Assembly (NCBI RefSeq): GCF_013416325.1
Contig: NZ_JACCGK010000001.1
Span: 310,001 to 374,000 of the forward strand
DNA: 64,000 bases
Reading direction: 5' to 3'
DNA from: Vreelandella sedimenti
Lineage (GTDB): Bacteria; Pseudomonadota; Gammaproteobacteria; Pseudomonadales; Halomonadaceae
In this document: piece by piece, positions 44,800-53,506 of the stretch
Layout: every line of letters starts with the position of its first letter
Position numbering within the stretch: the first letter of the stretch is position 1
The notes under the pieces: model-generated
What the model saw: the letters and a program-made list of their open reading frames with translations, nothing else
Databases searched by the model: none
Told to the model about the DNA's origin: nothing
Translations under genes and position numbers: made by a program

Positions 44800-45966
44800 T
44801 TAAACGATCGCGTGGGGCACAAAGCAGGAGGAGTCTTTGGTGATACGGCCAACATCTTCACGAATGCCGATGCCACAGGCACGGTCGCCCACTACCCAAC
44901 TGCCAATTAAGGCGTGGTTATTACCGAAGCGCGGCATGGGGTGGTAGGCCTGACGAATCCAGGGGCTGTCGGTGTAGGGGCCATCCACGGCTTCGCGGTG
45001 GCCCGCCGGGGTAACCAGCTCTACATTGCTGCCTTCTCGAGAGAAGAATGGCTTACGCACCCAGCCTGCCGGCAGTGGTGGGCTGTTGGCATCCTCAAAA
45101 AACGCTGGTAGCAGGTTGGGGTGGCCCTTAAAGTGCTCCCATAAAAGGGGCAGTATCCCCTTGTTGGAGAGAATGGCTTTCCAGGGCGGCTCAAACCAGT
45201 GGGTGTTTAGCTGAGGGATATATTCGCCAAACGCATCGTCGGCCATCTCTTCCCAGGGGTAGAGCTTGAACAGGGCGTGGATGGGTTGGTTATTCAAGTC
45301 CACAAAGTGCTCAGCCCCAGGGCGCAGACCAATATCTTCAGTGTAGATAAACGGCGCCTTGAGACCGGCTTGTACCGCGACATCCTGCAGGTAGTGCACG
45401 GTGGCGCGCTCTTCAGCGTTATCTTTGATGCAGGAGAAATAGAGCGTACGCGCTTCAATGCGATCGCCAAGGTGCGCCATGGCATTGATCAGGCGCTCTT
45501 GAATCGAGTTGTACTGATCCGCATGGCGCGGCAGGATGCCTTGTTGGATAGCTTGTTCAAGCCACACCCACTGAAAAAAGCCCGCTTCGTAGAGCGAGGT
45601 AGGGGTGTCGTAGTTGAGCTCCAGCAGTTTCGCCGGGCCATCGCCTGAATAGGCAAAATCCATTCGTCCGTAGAGGTGCGGCTGACCCGACTTCCAGGAG
45701 TTATGGATGCTGTCCCACATGTGTTCAGGCAAAGCCAGACGCTGCATAAGTGCATTGGAGTGGCAAACCTTGTCCACCAGCTCCATGCACATCTCATGCA
45801 CTTCCTCGGTAGGCGCTTCGATATCTCGCTCTACCTGCTCTAGGGTGAACTGGTAGTAGGCGTCCTCTTTCCAGTAAGGCTCCCCGTCGATGGTATGAAA
45901 ATGAAAGCCCAGCTCGTGAGCCAGGGCTTTCCAGTTGCTTCGTTCAGGAATATCGATTCGCAGCAT
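44800..45966 (-). CDS. yjfC: Glutathionylspermidine synthase-like ATP-grasp protein (YjfC/YgiC)
   Basis: ATP-grasp family protein of 388 residues like the synthetase half of Gss, but without the amidase half. The start is ATG 45966 (LRIDIPERSNWKALAHELGF); the frame extends to 46182 only through the 3' end of the previous gene. Family features: YGRMDFAYSGDGPAKLLELNYDTPTSLYE, FKLYPWEEMADDAF, EPPWKAILSNKGILPLLWE, and a late SREGSN. E. coli YjfC/YgiC do not make glutathionylspermidine, and their substrate is unknown. It is the last gene of the yjfI-J-K-L-M-C order. Confidence 0.9.
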   Translation of the reverse strand: MLRIDIPERSNWKALAHELGFHFHTIDGEPYWKEDAYYQFTLEQVERDIEAPTEEVHEMCMELVDKVCHSNALMQRLALPEHMWDSIHNSWKSGQPHLYGRMDFAYSGDGPAKLLELNYDTPTSLYEAGFFQWVWLEQAIQQGILPRHADQYNSIQERLINAMAHLGDRIEARTLYFSCIKDNAEERATVHYLQDVAVQAGLKAPFIYTEDIGLRPGAEHFVDLNNQPIHALFKLYPWEEMADDAFGEYIPQLNTHWFEPPWKAILSNKGILPLLWEHFKGHPNLLPAFFEDANSPPLPAGWVRKPFFSREGSNVELVTPAGHREAVDGPYTDSPWIRQAYHPMPRFGNNHALIGSWVVGDRACGIGIREDVGRITKDSSCFVPHAIV

Positions 45967-45985
45967 AGTAATGTTTGCCTGGGGG

Positions 45986-46594
45986 TTATGAGCCCCAGCC
46001 GCCGCGGGCAGAAGAGCGCGAGCCAAAGCCTCGGCGCTGAGAGGTCGCCACCGAGCTACGCATTGCATCATTACGCTGGGTAACGCGCTGGGTCGCCTGA
46101 TTGGTAGCGGTGTTCCAGTTGCCCTGGTTTTGACGGTTGCGGTACACCGGCTCCTGGTAAACCCGCTCGAAGGAGCGTCCACGATTGGTGTTGGACATCA
46201 TGCTGCCGACCATATATCCCATCATGGCGGGCATGAACCAGCTGCCGCCGGTGCTACCCGTAGCCGCTTGTGACTGCTCTTCGGTCGGTGCGGTACAGGC
46301 GCCTTCACCATTCTCAGCTTCGCACTCCTCCAGGGTGCTATAGCGCGGCACCGCTTCCAGGGACGCTTCGTAGGCATCTTCACAGGCGCTACGGGTATAG
46401 ACATTTTCAGCGACGCAGGCTTCAACGCTTTCAAAGCTGCGCGGCTCGTCAAATTCTATCTCGGTGATTTGCTCTTCCTGGGGCGGTTGGCCACAGGCGG
46501 TAAGACCAAAGGCGCTGGCGCCCATCATCGCCAGTGACAAGCGCCCGCTGCGCTTGCGGCGCGGCAAATGAGGGGTACTATCGTGTTTTGACAT
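45986..46594 (-). CDS. yjfM: DUF1190 (YgiB/YjfM) lipoprotein-like protein
   Basis: Protein of 202 residues with a basic N-terminus, one hydrophobic segment ending in LTACG (possible lipobox; Cys near 34), and the DUF1190 pattern of spaced cysteines: VEACVAENVYTRSACEDAY and TLEECEAENGEGAC. A Gly/Ser/Asn/Arg-rich tail ends in RGGWGS. AAGGAG 6 nt before ATG 46594 fixes the start. E. coli YgiB/YjfM are of unknown function and always accompany YgiC/YjfC-type proteins, as here (19 nt apart). Likely envelope-located. Confidence 0.87.
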   Translation of the reverse strand: MSKHDSTPHLPRRKRSGRLSLAMMGASAFGLTACGQPPQEEQITEIEFDEPRSFESVEACVAENVYTRSACEDAYEASLEAVPRYSTLEECEAENGEGACTAPTEEQSQAATGSTGGSWFMPAMMGYMVGSMMSNTNRGRSFERVYQEPVYRNRQNQGNWNTATNQATQRVTQRNDAMRSSVATSQRRGFGSRSSARGGWGS

Positions 46595-46619
46595 CAGGCT
46601 CTCCTTTACCACGTCGTCG

Positions 46620-47033
46620 TTACCAAGTCATCGAAGCGGCGTTGAGTAAGCCGACTGCCACGGCCACGCTGGCCATCAAAATGCCGTAGGCCTGGTGACC
46701 TTCGGTGATGTGCTGAGACAGGCTTTCGCCCTGTTTACGCAGAAACAGCTTAACGGCGAAGAAGGTGGCCAACTGAACAATAAAGGCCACTACGCCCCAG
46801 AGCACAAAATCGATAAAGTTGATTGAGTGCGCCATCGCGCTATATAGCGGAATGGTAAAGCCTAAAATGGAGCCGCCGTAGGCGGAGGCAGCAGCTGCAT
46901 TACCTTCGCGAATCAGCGTCCACTCGTGGTGCGGAGTAATCCGACTGTAGCAGTACATAAAGGCGGCGAGCAGCACTATCGCCGTGACTAGATAGGCGAT
47001 AAATGATGGCAGGCCGTAGAGGTAATTCACCAT
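46620..47033 (-). CDS. yjfL: DUF350 inner-membrane protein (YjfL)
   Basis: Small membrane protein of 137 residues with four predicted helices (about 10-28, 48-68, 75-97, 112-134), matching the DUF350 family in which a pair of helices is duplicated. The segment GNAAAASAYGGSILGFTIPLYSA is the family hallmark. Function unknown. It sits between the DUF2491 and DUF1190 genes in the same order as E. coli yjfK-L-M, supporting orthology. Confidence 0.87.
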   Translation of the reverse strand: MVNYLYGLPSFIAYLVTAIVLLAAFMYCYSRITPHHEWTLIREGNAAAASAYGGSILGFTIPLYSAMAHSINFIDFVLWGVVAFIVQLATFFAVKLFLRKQGESLSQHITEGHQAYGILMASVAVAVGLLNAASMTW

Positions 47034-47076
47034 GGTGGTTGCTTCCTTTTCAGTAGCTTAAAAATTCACTTGCGTG

Positions 47077-47799
47077 TCAAACAGCGTCGATATCGACGGA
47101 GGCCACATCTAACCCCACGTTGTGCACCACCATAAAGCTGCCTTCGCCATCGCTTTCTGCGCTCAGCAGTAAGTACTCCATACGCTCAGCACCTTCGATG
47201 GTACGCTCATAGAGCATTGCATGGTGGGTCACATGGCGAGCCGACACGCTCGCGGTGGTCATTACCTGCTCTTCGAAAACCACCGGTGGCGACCATAGAC
47301 TGTCGTCATTTCCCCACACTCGCTGATAGGTGCAACTGCGCGCCTCCTCAGTGGTTGAGGTGAGCGCGATGGTTTGTGCGCCGATGCTGTCGGACTGTTT
47401 ATCTTCACCGTTGATCAAATTATCAAATTCGGCATCCGCGAGATGAGCAACACGGTAAAAGTCGAACAGCTTATATTCAAGCACCTGACCGTTCTCGATA
47501 TTGGCCTGCAGCCAGGTGTCGTTATCCAGATAGAAGCGCACCAGGTGAGCTCCTTGGCCAAGATCGACGTGCCCCACGGCGGCAATATGATGGTAGGCAT
47601 CGTCGTTCCAGCGAAACAGCGCATCGGGATGGGCACGTAGGCCGATCAGTTTAATGTTGACGCGCCCATCCAGGCGCAGGCCCTCAAGGTCTTCCTGGCT
47701 GATACCCATAGGCAGGCCAGCGGCCACCGGGCGGCCTGCGTTAGGCTCGGGCGGCTTCTCCGTGGTAGCGCGAAAAAGTGCCTTGAGGGTGTTAAACAT
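47077..47799 (-). CDS. yjfK: DUF2491 family protein (YjfK)
   Basis: Soluble protein of 240 residues of the DUF2491 family, function unknown. Seen are an N-terminal hydrophilic leader, the GLPMGISQEDLEGLRLDGRVNIK entry, HIAAVGHVDLGQGAHLVRFYLDNDTWLQ and VWGNDDSLWSPPVVFEE. No signal peptide or membrane segment. It follows the PspA-like gene by 44 nt. The family is known mainly from yjf-type operons, so the context is the best guide to function. Confidence 0.87.
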   Translation of the reverse strand: MFNTLKALFRATTEKPPEPNAGRPVAAGLPMGISQEDLEGLRLDGRVNIKLIGLRAHPDALFRWNDDAYHHIAAVGHVDLGQGAHLVRFYLDNDTWLQANIENGQVLEYKLFDFYRVAHLADAEFDNLINGEDKQSDSIGAQTIALTSTTEEARSCTYQRVWGNDDSLWSPPVVFEEQVMTTASVSARHVTHHAMLYERTIEGAERMEYLLLSAESDGEGSFMVVHNVGLDVASVDIDAV

Positions 47800-47843
47800 G
47801 GCCTGGCTCCCTAATAAATTTAAACGCTGACTTGCACTTAACG

Positions 47844-48539
47844 TTATTCCTGTGCGGCGTTTTTCTTTGCTTTCAGGCGCGCTAACACGTCGTCTGCTTT
47901 GCGGTTTTGACCGCCTACACCGGCTGCTTTCAAGCGGGCTTCCAGCGAGCTGCCGCTCTCTTCTGCCGCCATGTCGTCAGCGGCTTGCATTTGCGCCGAA
48001 TTAAGCTGCTGGCGCTCTTTAATACGCTCCAGTGACTCCATCGCGCTGCCCATCGCGCTGTTCTGGCCCGAATGGCGAGCCGCCACGGCGGATTGGGCTT
48101 TTTGTGCCGACTCTGTCGCTTTCACCACGCTGACCTGCTGCTTAAGCTGGCGAAGCTGGTTGTCGGTACCGCGAATCGCGCTGCGCAGTTTTTCAATGCT
48201 GGCATCGTACTCGCTAACAATGGCGCGCTCTGCTTCCAGATCATCCTGCAGCGCCACCATGCGCTCAGCCACTTCCACGGCTAGTGCTTCTTCGCCTTTA
48301 TCCAGCGCGGCCTCGGCGCTTTTTTCCAGCTCGGCTATTTTGCTTTCCAGGGTGTCAGCTTTATTGCTGTTTAGCTGGCGCTGGCCCATCAGGCGGGTGA
48401 GTTCAGTTTTAGACTGGCTCAGGTGATTTTCCGAGTCGCGGATTTCCTGGTCTAAAATGCGCAGTGCCTGGGAATCCACCACAGCTTGACCGGTTTCATT
48501 CGCTTTGCCGCGCAGGGCCGTCATGATTTTGCTTAACAT
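47844..48539 (-). CDS. yjfJ: PspA/IM30 family protein (YjfJ)
   Basis: Coiled-coil membrane-remodelling family protein of 231 residues, related to phage-shock protein A and Vipp1. It is almost entirely helical, with heptad-rich stretches (about 20-170: ILDQEIRDSENHLSQSKTEL, AERMVALQDDLEAERAIVSE). The C-terminus GVGGQNRKADDVLARLKAKKN is the usual YjfJ tail. The start was put at ATG 48539; a GTG four codons upstream also fits. ESCRT-III-like scaffolding at stressed membranes is the family role. Its partner here would be the DUF350 membrane protein. Confidence 0.9.
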   Translation of the reverse strand: MLSKIMTALRGKANETGQAVVDSQALRILDQEIRDSENHLSQSKTELTRLMGQRQLNSNKADTLESKIAELEKSAEAALDKGEEALAVEVAERMVALQDDLEAERAIVSEYDASIEKLRSAIRGTDNQLRQLKQQVSVVKATESAQKAQSAVAARHSGQNSAMGSAMESLERIKERQQLNSAQMQAADDMAAEESGSSLEARLKAAGVGGQNRKADDVLARLKAKKNAAQE

Positions 48540-48602
48540 AGATAATCTCACTGGTAAGTTGCTGTAATGGTGACAATGCTGATAGATGGGCAGCTGTTAG
48601 CG

Positions 48603-49076
48603 TTAGACGAAATGCGTTTGTATCAGTTCGGCGACGTCCATCGCGGCACTGGCCGTGGCGTGTAGTTCGGCGCAAATTGACTCAAGCTTTGAATCGCCAA
48701 ACAGCTGCCCGTAAGCCACATAAAGGTCTTGCCCGTCGATCTCGACAATACCCACAGAGGCCAGCGGTAGCGAAATGCCCTGACGCAGCAATACTTCGTT
48801 AAGCTCAGCGCTGTTTTTGACGCCATCTACGGCAGCAATGGGTGCCATGGCGACCCATTCATTTTCGCTGCGCGATAGGGTCATCGACAGGTTACCGTAA
48901 TCGTTAAGCTCCCAGATCAGCGTCTGATTAGCTTCATCAAAGCTGATAGTGCCTTCAGGCCACTCAAGGGTCGTCTCTTCAGCGTTGTTGGACGCTGGCT
49001 GGCTGACTAATTTATATAGCTCGCTGGCGGTGATGCCGTCGGTAACGGTAGGCGTAGTCAAGGCGATCTGCTCCAT
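48603..49076 (-). CDS. yjfI: DUF2170 family protein (YjfI)
   Basis: First gene of the yjf-like operon, 157 residues, DUF2170 family, function unknown. Acidic, without signal peptide; has WELNDYGNLSMTLSRSENEWVAMAPI and LLRQGISLPLASVGIVEIDGQDLYVAYGQLFG. E. coli YjfI has the same position ahead of yjfJ. Fold resembles a small secretion-chaperone-like domain in its length and strands, but this cannot be confirmed by eye. Confidence 0.85.
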   Translation of the reverse strand: MEQIALTTPTVTDGITASELYKLVSQPASNNAEETTLEWPEGTISFDEANQTLIWELNDYGNLSMTLSRSENEWVAMAPIAAVDGVKNSAELNEVLLRQGISLPLASVGIVEIDGQDLYVAYGQLFGDSKLESICAELHATASAAMDVAELIQTHFV

Positions 49077-49131
49077 CGTTCGTTAAGTGACCTTACCTTA
49101 ACATTTAGTAGAGCAAATGGTTCCTTTTCGC

Positions 49132-49182
49132 AAAAAAACGCCCCGCCTCTTTCCCTTATCGTGTCAGGCTAAAGAGTTGGGG
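49132..49182 (-). terminator. Intrinsic terminator after the malonate operon
   Basis: On the minus strand a 12-bp stem with two mismatches (49171-49182 with 49141-49152) is followed two bases later by seven T (49132-49138). It lies 38 nt after the stop of the malonyl-CoA synthetase gene and just upstream of the yjfI start, so it insulates the two operons. Confidence 0.75.
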
Positions 49183-49219
49183 CAAACGTTCAGGAATGAG
49201 TAGCGCCTAGGAGTCGCGA

Positions 49220-50758
49220 CTAAGGCGTTTGGTAGGTGTCGTTGAACCGCTTACGCAGTTCATTTTTCTGTACTTTGCCCATCGTATTGCGCGGCAATTC
49301 ATCGACAAAGAAGACCCGCTTAGGCTGCTTATACTTAGCGAGCCGTCCATCTAAATGGGTGATTACTTTCTCCTCTTCAAGCTGGTTTTCTCCAAGATCA
49401 GCGCCTTGCTGGCGAACGACCACTGCGGTAACGCCCTCGCCAAAGTCAGGGTGCGGCAGTCCGATCACTGCGGATTCGGCGACTTGTTCGAGCTCGTCGA
49501 TCACCTGCTCCACTTCTTTGGGGTAAACATTGTAGCCGCCGGAAATCACCAGATCCTTGTCACGGCCAACAATATGCACATAGCCCTGGTCGTCGACCAT
49601 GGCGAGATCGCCGGTAATGAAAAAGCCATCGTCTAACAGCTCCTCTCGGGTCTTTTCGGGCATTCGCCAGTAGCCGATAAAAACGTTCGGGCCGCGAATC
49701 TGCAGCATGCCAATCTCGCCAAACGGCACCTCAGCGCCGGTTTCTCGGTTGGTAATGCGCATCTCCACGCCGGGTAGCGGCATGCCCACAGTGCCTGCTC
49801 GGCGGGCGCCTTCATAGGGGTTGGAGAGGTTCATATTGGTTTCTGTCATGCCGTACCGCTCAAGAATCGCATGCCCCGTTTTGGCTTCAAATGCCTCGTG
49901 GGTCTCGGCAGTGAGTGGGGCAGAGCCGGAAACGAACAACCGCATGTTGGCGGTAGCTTCTGGGGTCAGTCGTTCGTCCTGAACCAGCCGTGTATAGAAA
50001 GTGGGAACGCCCATCATCACGCTGCCATGGGGCAGCTCTTCGAAGATCACATCGGCATCGAACTTGGGCAGGAAGAGCATGCTGGCGCCCGCCATCAAAG
50101 TGACGTTGCAGGCAACGAATAAGCCGTGAGTGTGGAAGATTGGCAGCGCATGAATCAGCCGATCATCAGCGCTGAAGTGCCACGCTTTGGCCAGGGTCTC
50201 GGCGTTCGAGGCGAGGTTTTTGTGCGTTAGCATGGCGCCTTTGGAGCGCCCAGTGGTGCCCGAGGTATAAAGAATAGCAGCCAGGTCGCGCTCGCCAAGT
50301 GCCACGATATCTTCACGCGGCGTTGCCGCTTGGGCGGTTTCCATCAGGCTGCCATCGGCGGCGCTGCCCAGGGTGACCACCGCCGGGCAGCCGGTTTCAG
50401 CAGCAAGCGACTGCGCTTGCTCTTCTATCTTGGGGCGACAAACAAACAGCGCCGGCTCGGCATCATTTAAAAAGTAGCGAATCTCATCGCCGGTATAGCC
50501 CGTATTGAGGGGCAAATAGACGCCGCCGATGCGCAGGCAGGCCAGGTAAAGCAGTATCGCCTCAGGACTTTTATCCACCTGCACGGCGACGCGGTCGCCT
50601 TGCTTAACGCCTAACTCGGTTAGTGCGCCAGCAAGCTGTGCACTGATGGTCAGCGCATCGGAGTAGCGATAGCGGCGGCCATCGCGGGTAGTAATAAAAT
50701 CGGCCTCTGCCCGCTCGCGCATTTTGGCAGCAAAGGTTTCAAATAGGTTGTGGCTCAT
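49220..50758 (-). CDS. matB: Malonyl-CoA synthetase MatB
   Basis: ATP-dependent ligase making malonyl-CoA from malonate, CoA and ATP (AMP-forming ANL superfamily), 512 residues. The P-loop is ILYTSGTTGRSKGAMLTHKNL (about 165-185), the adenylate-binding motif YGMTETN, the hinge ITGDLAMVDDQGYVHIVGRDKD and the catalytic Lys of the C-terminal domain in PRNTMGKVQK. The early segment GGVYLPLNTGYTGDEIRYFL is characteristic of MatB. It overlaps the decarboxylase gene by 4 nt and is the last gene of the operon, giving malonate to malonyl-CoA to acetyl-CoA. Confidence 0.94.
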   Translation of the reverse strand: MSHNLFETFAAKMRERAEADFITTRDGRRYRYSDALTISAQLAGALTELGVKQGDRVAVQVDKSPEAILLYLACLRIGGVYLPLNTGYTGDEIRYFLNDAEPALFVCRPKIEEQAQSLAAETGCPAVVTLGSAADGSLMETAQAATPREDIVALGERDLAAILYTSGTTGRSKGAMLTHKNLASNAETLAKAWHFSADDRLIHALPIFHTHGLFVACNVTLMAGASMLFLPKFDADVIFEELPHGSVMMGVPTFYTRLVQDERLTPEATANMRLFVSGSAPLTAETHEAFEAKTGHAILERYGMTETNMNLSNPYEGARRAGTVGMPLPGVEMRITNRETGAEVPFGEIGMLQIRGPNVFIGYWRMPEKTREELLDDGFFITGDLAMVDDQGYVHIVGRDKDLVISGGYNVYPKEVEQVIDELEQVAESAVIGLPHPDFGEGVTAVVVRQQGADLGENQLEEEKVITHLDGRLAKYKQPKRVFFVDELPRNTMGKVQKNELRKRFNDTYQTP

Positions 50759-52158
50759 TTGGTGGTCTCTCCTTTGGCCAGCTTGCGAGCGCGTTTGGCG
50801 AGGTCGCGCACCTCATTCGAGCAAGCAACGGTCGCCTTGGCGGTATAGTTTTCGTGATTGCGCTCGATATCGTCCAGCACATACAGATAGTTAACCATCA
50901 GTCCTGCGGCTTGTTTAAAGCCCTTCTCGGAGATATCGCCTAGCCAATTAATACGGTGAAGTTCAGCGCCATTGCCGAGGTGAAAGCGGGCCACCGGGTT
51001 GAGCGGCAGGCCGTGGCGGTTCTTCTCTTCGACCAGGTAACGGGCGGCCAGTGGGCGAATCGCGGCTTTAAGCTGCTCTTCAAGCGCTTTGTCCTGATGC
51101 CATCCTGGGGTTTCAAGCCCTTTGAGTGATTTATGCAGAGAAGAGGGAAGCTGCTCATCATCACGCTGCTCCTGCAACCACTGGGCGAAGCCAGGCACCG
51201 GCGAGAGGGTGACGAAGTATTTAAGCTGCGGTAGCTCCTGGGAGAGCTCTTGCACCACCTGCTTGATCAAAAAGTTACCGAAGGAGATCCCGCGCAGCCC
51301 GGTCTGGCAGTTGCTAATGCCAAAGAACGCCGCTGTATCGGCATCCTCGGGCTCATCGATGGCTTTTTTAGTATGACGACTCTCTCCAGAGCTCTCTCCA
51401 AAACTCTCTCCAGAACTCTCCCCTGACAAGATGGGCTGGATACGGCTCGGCAGGCCCTTATGCAGGGCCACTTCCACAAAGATCAGCGGCTCGTCGCCAA
51501 TGGCGGGGTGAAAGAAGGCGAAACAGCGACGGTCACGGGCATCTAAGCGCCGGCGTAGATCGTCCCAGTCCTGAATTTCGTGTACCGCTTCGTAGCGGAT
51601 GATCTTCTCTAGAATCGAAGCGGGGGTGTTCCAGTCAATGCGCTTGAGCATCAAAAAGCCGCGGTTGAACCAGGAGCCAAACAGATGGGCGAAATCGTCG
51701 TCGATGGGCGCTAATTCCGGCTGTTCGCGTAGTAGCCCCAGCAGGTCTTCACGCATTTTAACCAGCTCATAGGTGCCGTCGCTGGCCAGGTTTAAACGCC
51801 GAAAAAGCTCTTGGCGCCGGGGCTCGCAGGCTTCAAACAGGCGCTGTAGCGATTGGTTGTCGCGCACCTCTAGATACGCCAGGTAGGCGGCGTCAATGGG
51901 GCCGGGATCGGCCGCAAAGTCAGCCGTTAGGCGGGCAAAGAAGCTGCTTTTTTCAGCTGCCGAAAGGCGCTGATAAATCGCCAAGGCGCGGCTTGCCAGC
52001 GCGATGCTGGAGGCTTCTCCATCGCTTTCCAACAGCCTGTGGCAGGCGTTAACCAACTGCCCATGGTCGGGCGTTAAATTCTCGGGCTGGCGGCGCCGCA
52101 ACAGTGCATCACGCTGAGTGATGTTGTTGAACAGCTCCTGCAAAAACAGCATGTTCAT
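50755..52158 (-). CDS. Malonyl-CoA decarboxylase
   Basis: Converts malonyl-CoA to acetyl-CoA and CO2, 467 residues. An N-terminal helical domain and a C-terminal GNAT-like catalytic domain. The catalytic Ser is in FVTLSPVPGFAQWL and the His in VARFHLGNGAE, with RINWLGD after it. Between them and the N-domain, residues 243-258 form a low-complexity insert of four GESS/GESF-type units encoded by 12-nt repeats (51382-51429), not expected in the family. It overlaps matB by 4 nt and follows dctM by 11 nt. Confidence 0.94.
   Translation of the reverse strand: MNMLFLQELFNNITQRDALLRRRQPENLTPDHGQLVNACHRLLESDGEASSIALASRALAIYQRLSAAEKSSFFARLTADFAADPGPIDAAYLAYLEVRDNQSLQRLFEACEPRRQELFRRLNLASDGTYELVKMREDLLGLLREQPELAPIDDDFAHLFGSWFNRGFLMLKRIDWNTPASILEKIIRYEAVHEIQDWDDLRRRLDARDRRCFAFFHPAIGDEPLIFVEVALHKGLPSRIQPILSGESSGESFGESSGESRHTKKAIDEPEDADTAAFFGISNCQTGLRGISFGNFLIKQVVQELSQELPQLKYFVTLSPVPGFAQWLQEQRDDEQLPSSLHKSLKGLETPGWHQDKALEEQLKAAIRPLAARYLVEEKNRHGLPLNPVARFHLGNGAELHRINWLGDISEKGFKQAAGLMVNYLYVLDDIERNHENYTAKATVACSNEVRDLAKRARKLAKGETTK
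51382..51429 (-). repeat. 12-nt tandem repeats in malonyl-CoA decarboxylase gene
   Basis: Units CTCTCCAGAGCT, CTCTCCAAAACT, CTCTCCAGAACT and a partial CTCCCCTG unit (plus-strand text) encode GESSGESFGESSGES. In frame and placed between structured parts, so tolerated; probable slippage product. Confidence 0.65.
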
Positions 52159-52169
52159 GGTCGAACTCC

Positions 52170-53504
52170 TTAACCCATGATCAAGTTAGGTAGCCAAAGC
52201 GCGATGCCTGGGAAGAGACACAGCAGCAAGATACCCAGCACCATACATAGCGCGTAGGGCAAGCTTCCCATCAGAATGTCGCGCAGCGAAATATCCGGCG
52301 CGATGCCTTTAATAATGAACAGGTTGAGACCCACTGGCGGTGTGATCAGACCGATCTCCAGGTTGATGGTCAAAATCACCGCAAACCAGTAGGGGTCGAA
52401 ATTAGCCGCCAGGATGATAGGTAACAGAATGGGCGCGGTCATCACGATCACTGCCACGGGTGGCAGGAAGAAACCGGCCACCAGCAGGAAGAGGTTAATC
52501 ACCCCCATCAGCGCCCAGCGGTTGATCTCCAGATCAGCAATCGCGGCGGCAACGGTTTGGGTGATAAACATCGAGGAGAGCGCATAGGCGAACACTTCGG
52601 CGGTGGCGATTACCAGCATGATCATCACGCTTTCGCGTAGCGAGTCGCGCATAATCAGTTTTATCGGGCCCAGCTGCCACATGCGGTAGATCAGAATAGC
52701 CAGCGCCAAACAGAGGAATGCGCCTACGCCTGCTGCTTCTGAAGGTGTTGCCACCCCGCCATACAAGGCAAACAGGATACCCGCGACCACGCCCAGGAAA
52801 GGCAGAACGCGCACTAACGCTTTCAGGTTGGTATCAACATTCTGCTTAACGTTCTGTTTTAACCGTTCGACGGACTCCGCCATCGGGTTGTTATAGCCAC
52901 CGGCCAGCTTGCAGGCGATCATCGTCCATATCATGAACAGGCCCGCGAGCATAAAGCCTGGCACCACCCCGGCAATAAACAGTCGACCAATAGAGGTTTC
53001 GGTGGAGATGCCGTAGATGATCATGGTGACCGACGGCGGAATCAGGATGCCCAGGGTGCCACCCGCGGCAATACAGCCCGCCGCCACGCCATCCGGGTAG
53101 CCGCGCATGCGCATTTCGGGAATGCCCATTTTACCAATCGCCGCACAGGTGGCTGGTGACGATCCCGAGAGCGCAGCAAAGATAGAGCAGGCGCCGATAT
53201 TGGAAACCGCCAAGCCGCCGGGCAGCTTGCCCATCCATAGATCCAGCGAGCGATACAGATCGCGCCCGGTGGGAGAGGAGGCCACCGCGGCGCCCATCAG
53301 AATAAACATCGGAATGGCGACAAAACCAAACTCGGCGATGCGGTCAAAAAAGGTTTCCCCGAAGTAGGTGAGCTCAGCAAGGCCACGGTCGTAGATTAGT
53401 GCCAGCAGCGATACACCGCCCAGGGCAAAAGCGATAGGGGTGCCAATGGCCATCAGCGTAATCAGCGCGATGGCGACAATAATGCCTAAGGTAATGGGAT
53501 CCAT
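52170..53504 (-). CDS. TRAP transporter large permease (DctM)
   Basis: Membrane subunit of a tripartite ATP-independent periplasmic transporter, 444 residues with about 12 membrane segments. DctM motifs: ITLMAIGTPIAFALGGVSLLAL, GFVAIPMFILMGAAVASSPTGRDLY, GAVFxALSGSS-type FAALSGSSPATCAAIGKMGIPEM and GTLGILIPPSVTMIIYGISTETS. It drives Na+-coupled uptake with DctP and DctQ. Placement directly before malonate-activating genes makes malonate the probable substrate, as in rhizobial matPQM systems. Coupled to dctQ by a 2-nt gap. Confidence 0.94.
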   Translation of the reverse strand: MDPITLGIIVAIALITLMAIGTPIAFALGGVSLLALIYDRGLAELTYFGETFFDRIAEFGFVAIPMFILMGAAVASSPTGRDLYRSLDLWMGKLPGGLAVSNIGACSIFAALSGSSPATCAAIGKMGIPEMRMRGYPDGVAAGCIAAGGTLGILIPPSVTMIIYGISTETSIGRLFIAGVVPGFMLAGLFMIWTMIACKLAGGYNNPMAESVERLKQNVKQNVDTNLKALVRVLPFLGVVAGILFALYGGVATPSEAAGVGAFLCLALAILIYRMWQLGPIKLIMRDSLRESVMIMLVIATAEVFAYALSSMFITQTVAAAIADLEINRWALMGVINLFLLVAGFFLPPVAVIVMTAPILLPIILAANFDPYWFAVILTINLEIGLITPPVGLNLFIIKGIAPDISLRDILMGSLPYALCMVLGILLLCLFPGIALWLPNLIMG

Positions 53505-53506
53505 GC

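Noticed and set aside
45967..46182. Extended start of the ATP-grasp protein
   Set aside because: The extension lies inside the DUF1190 gene and has biased, non-family composition; ATG 45966 begins the conserved protein.
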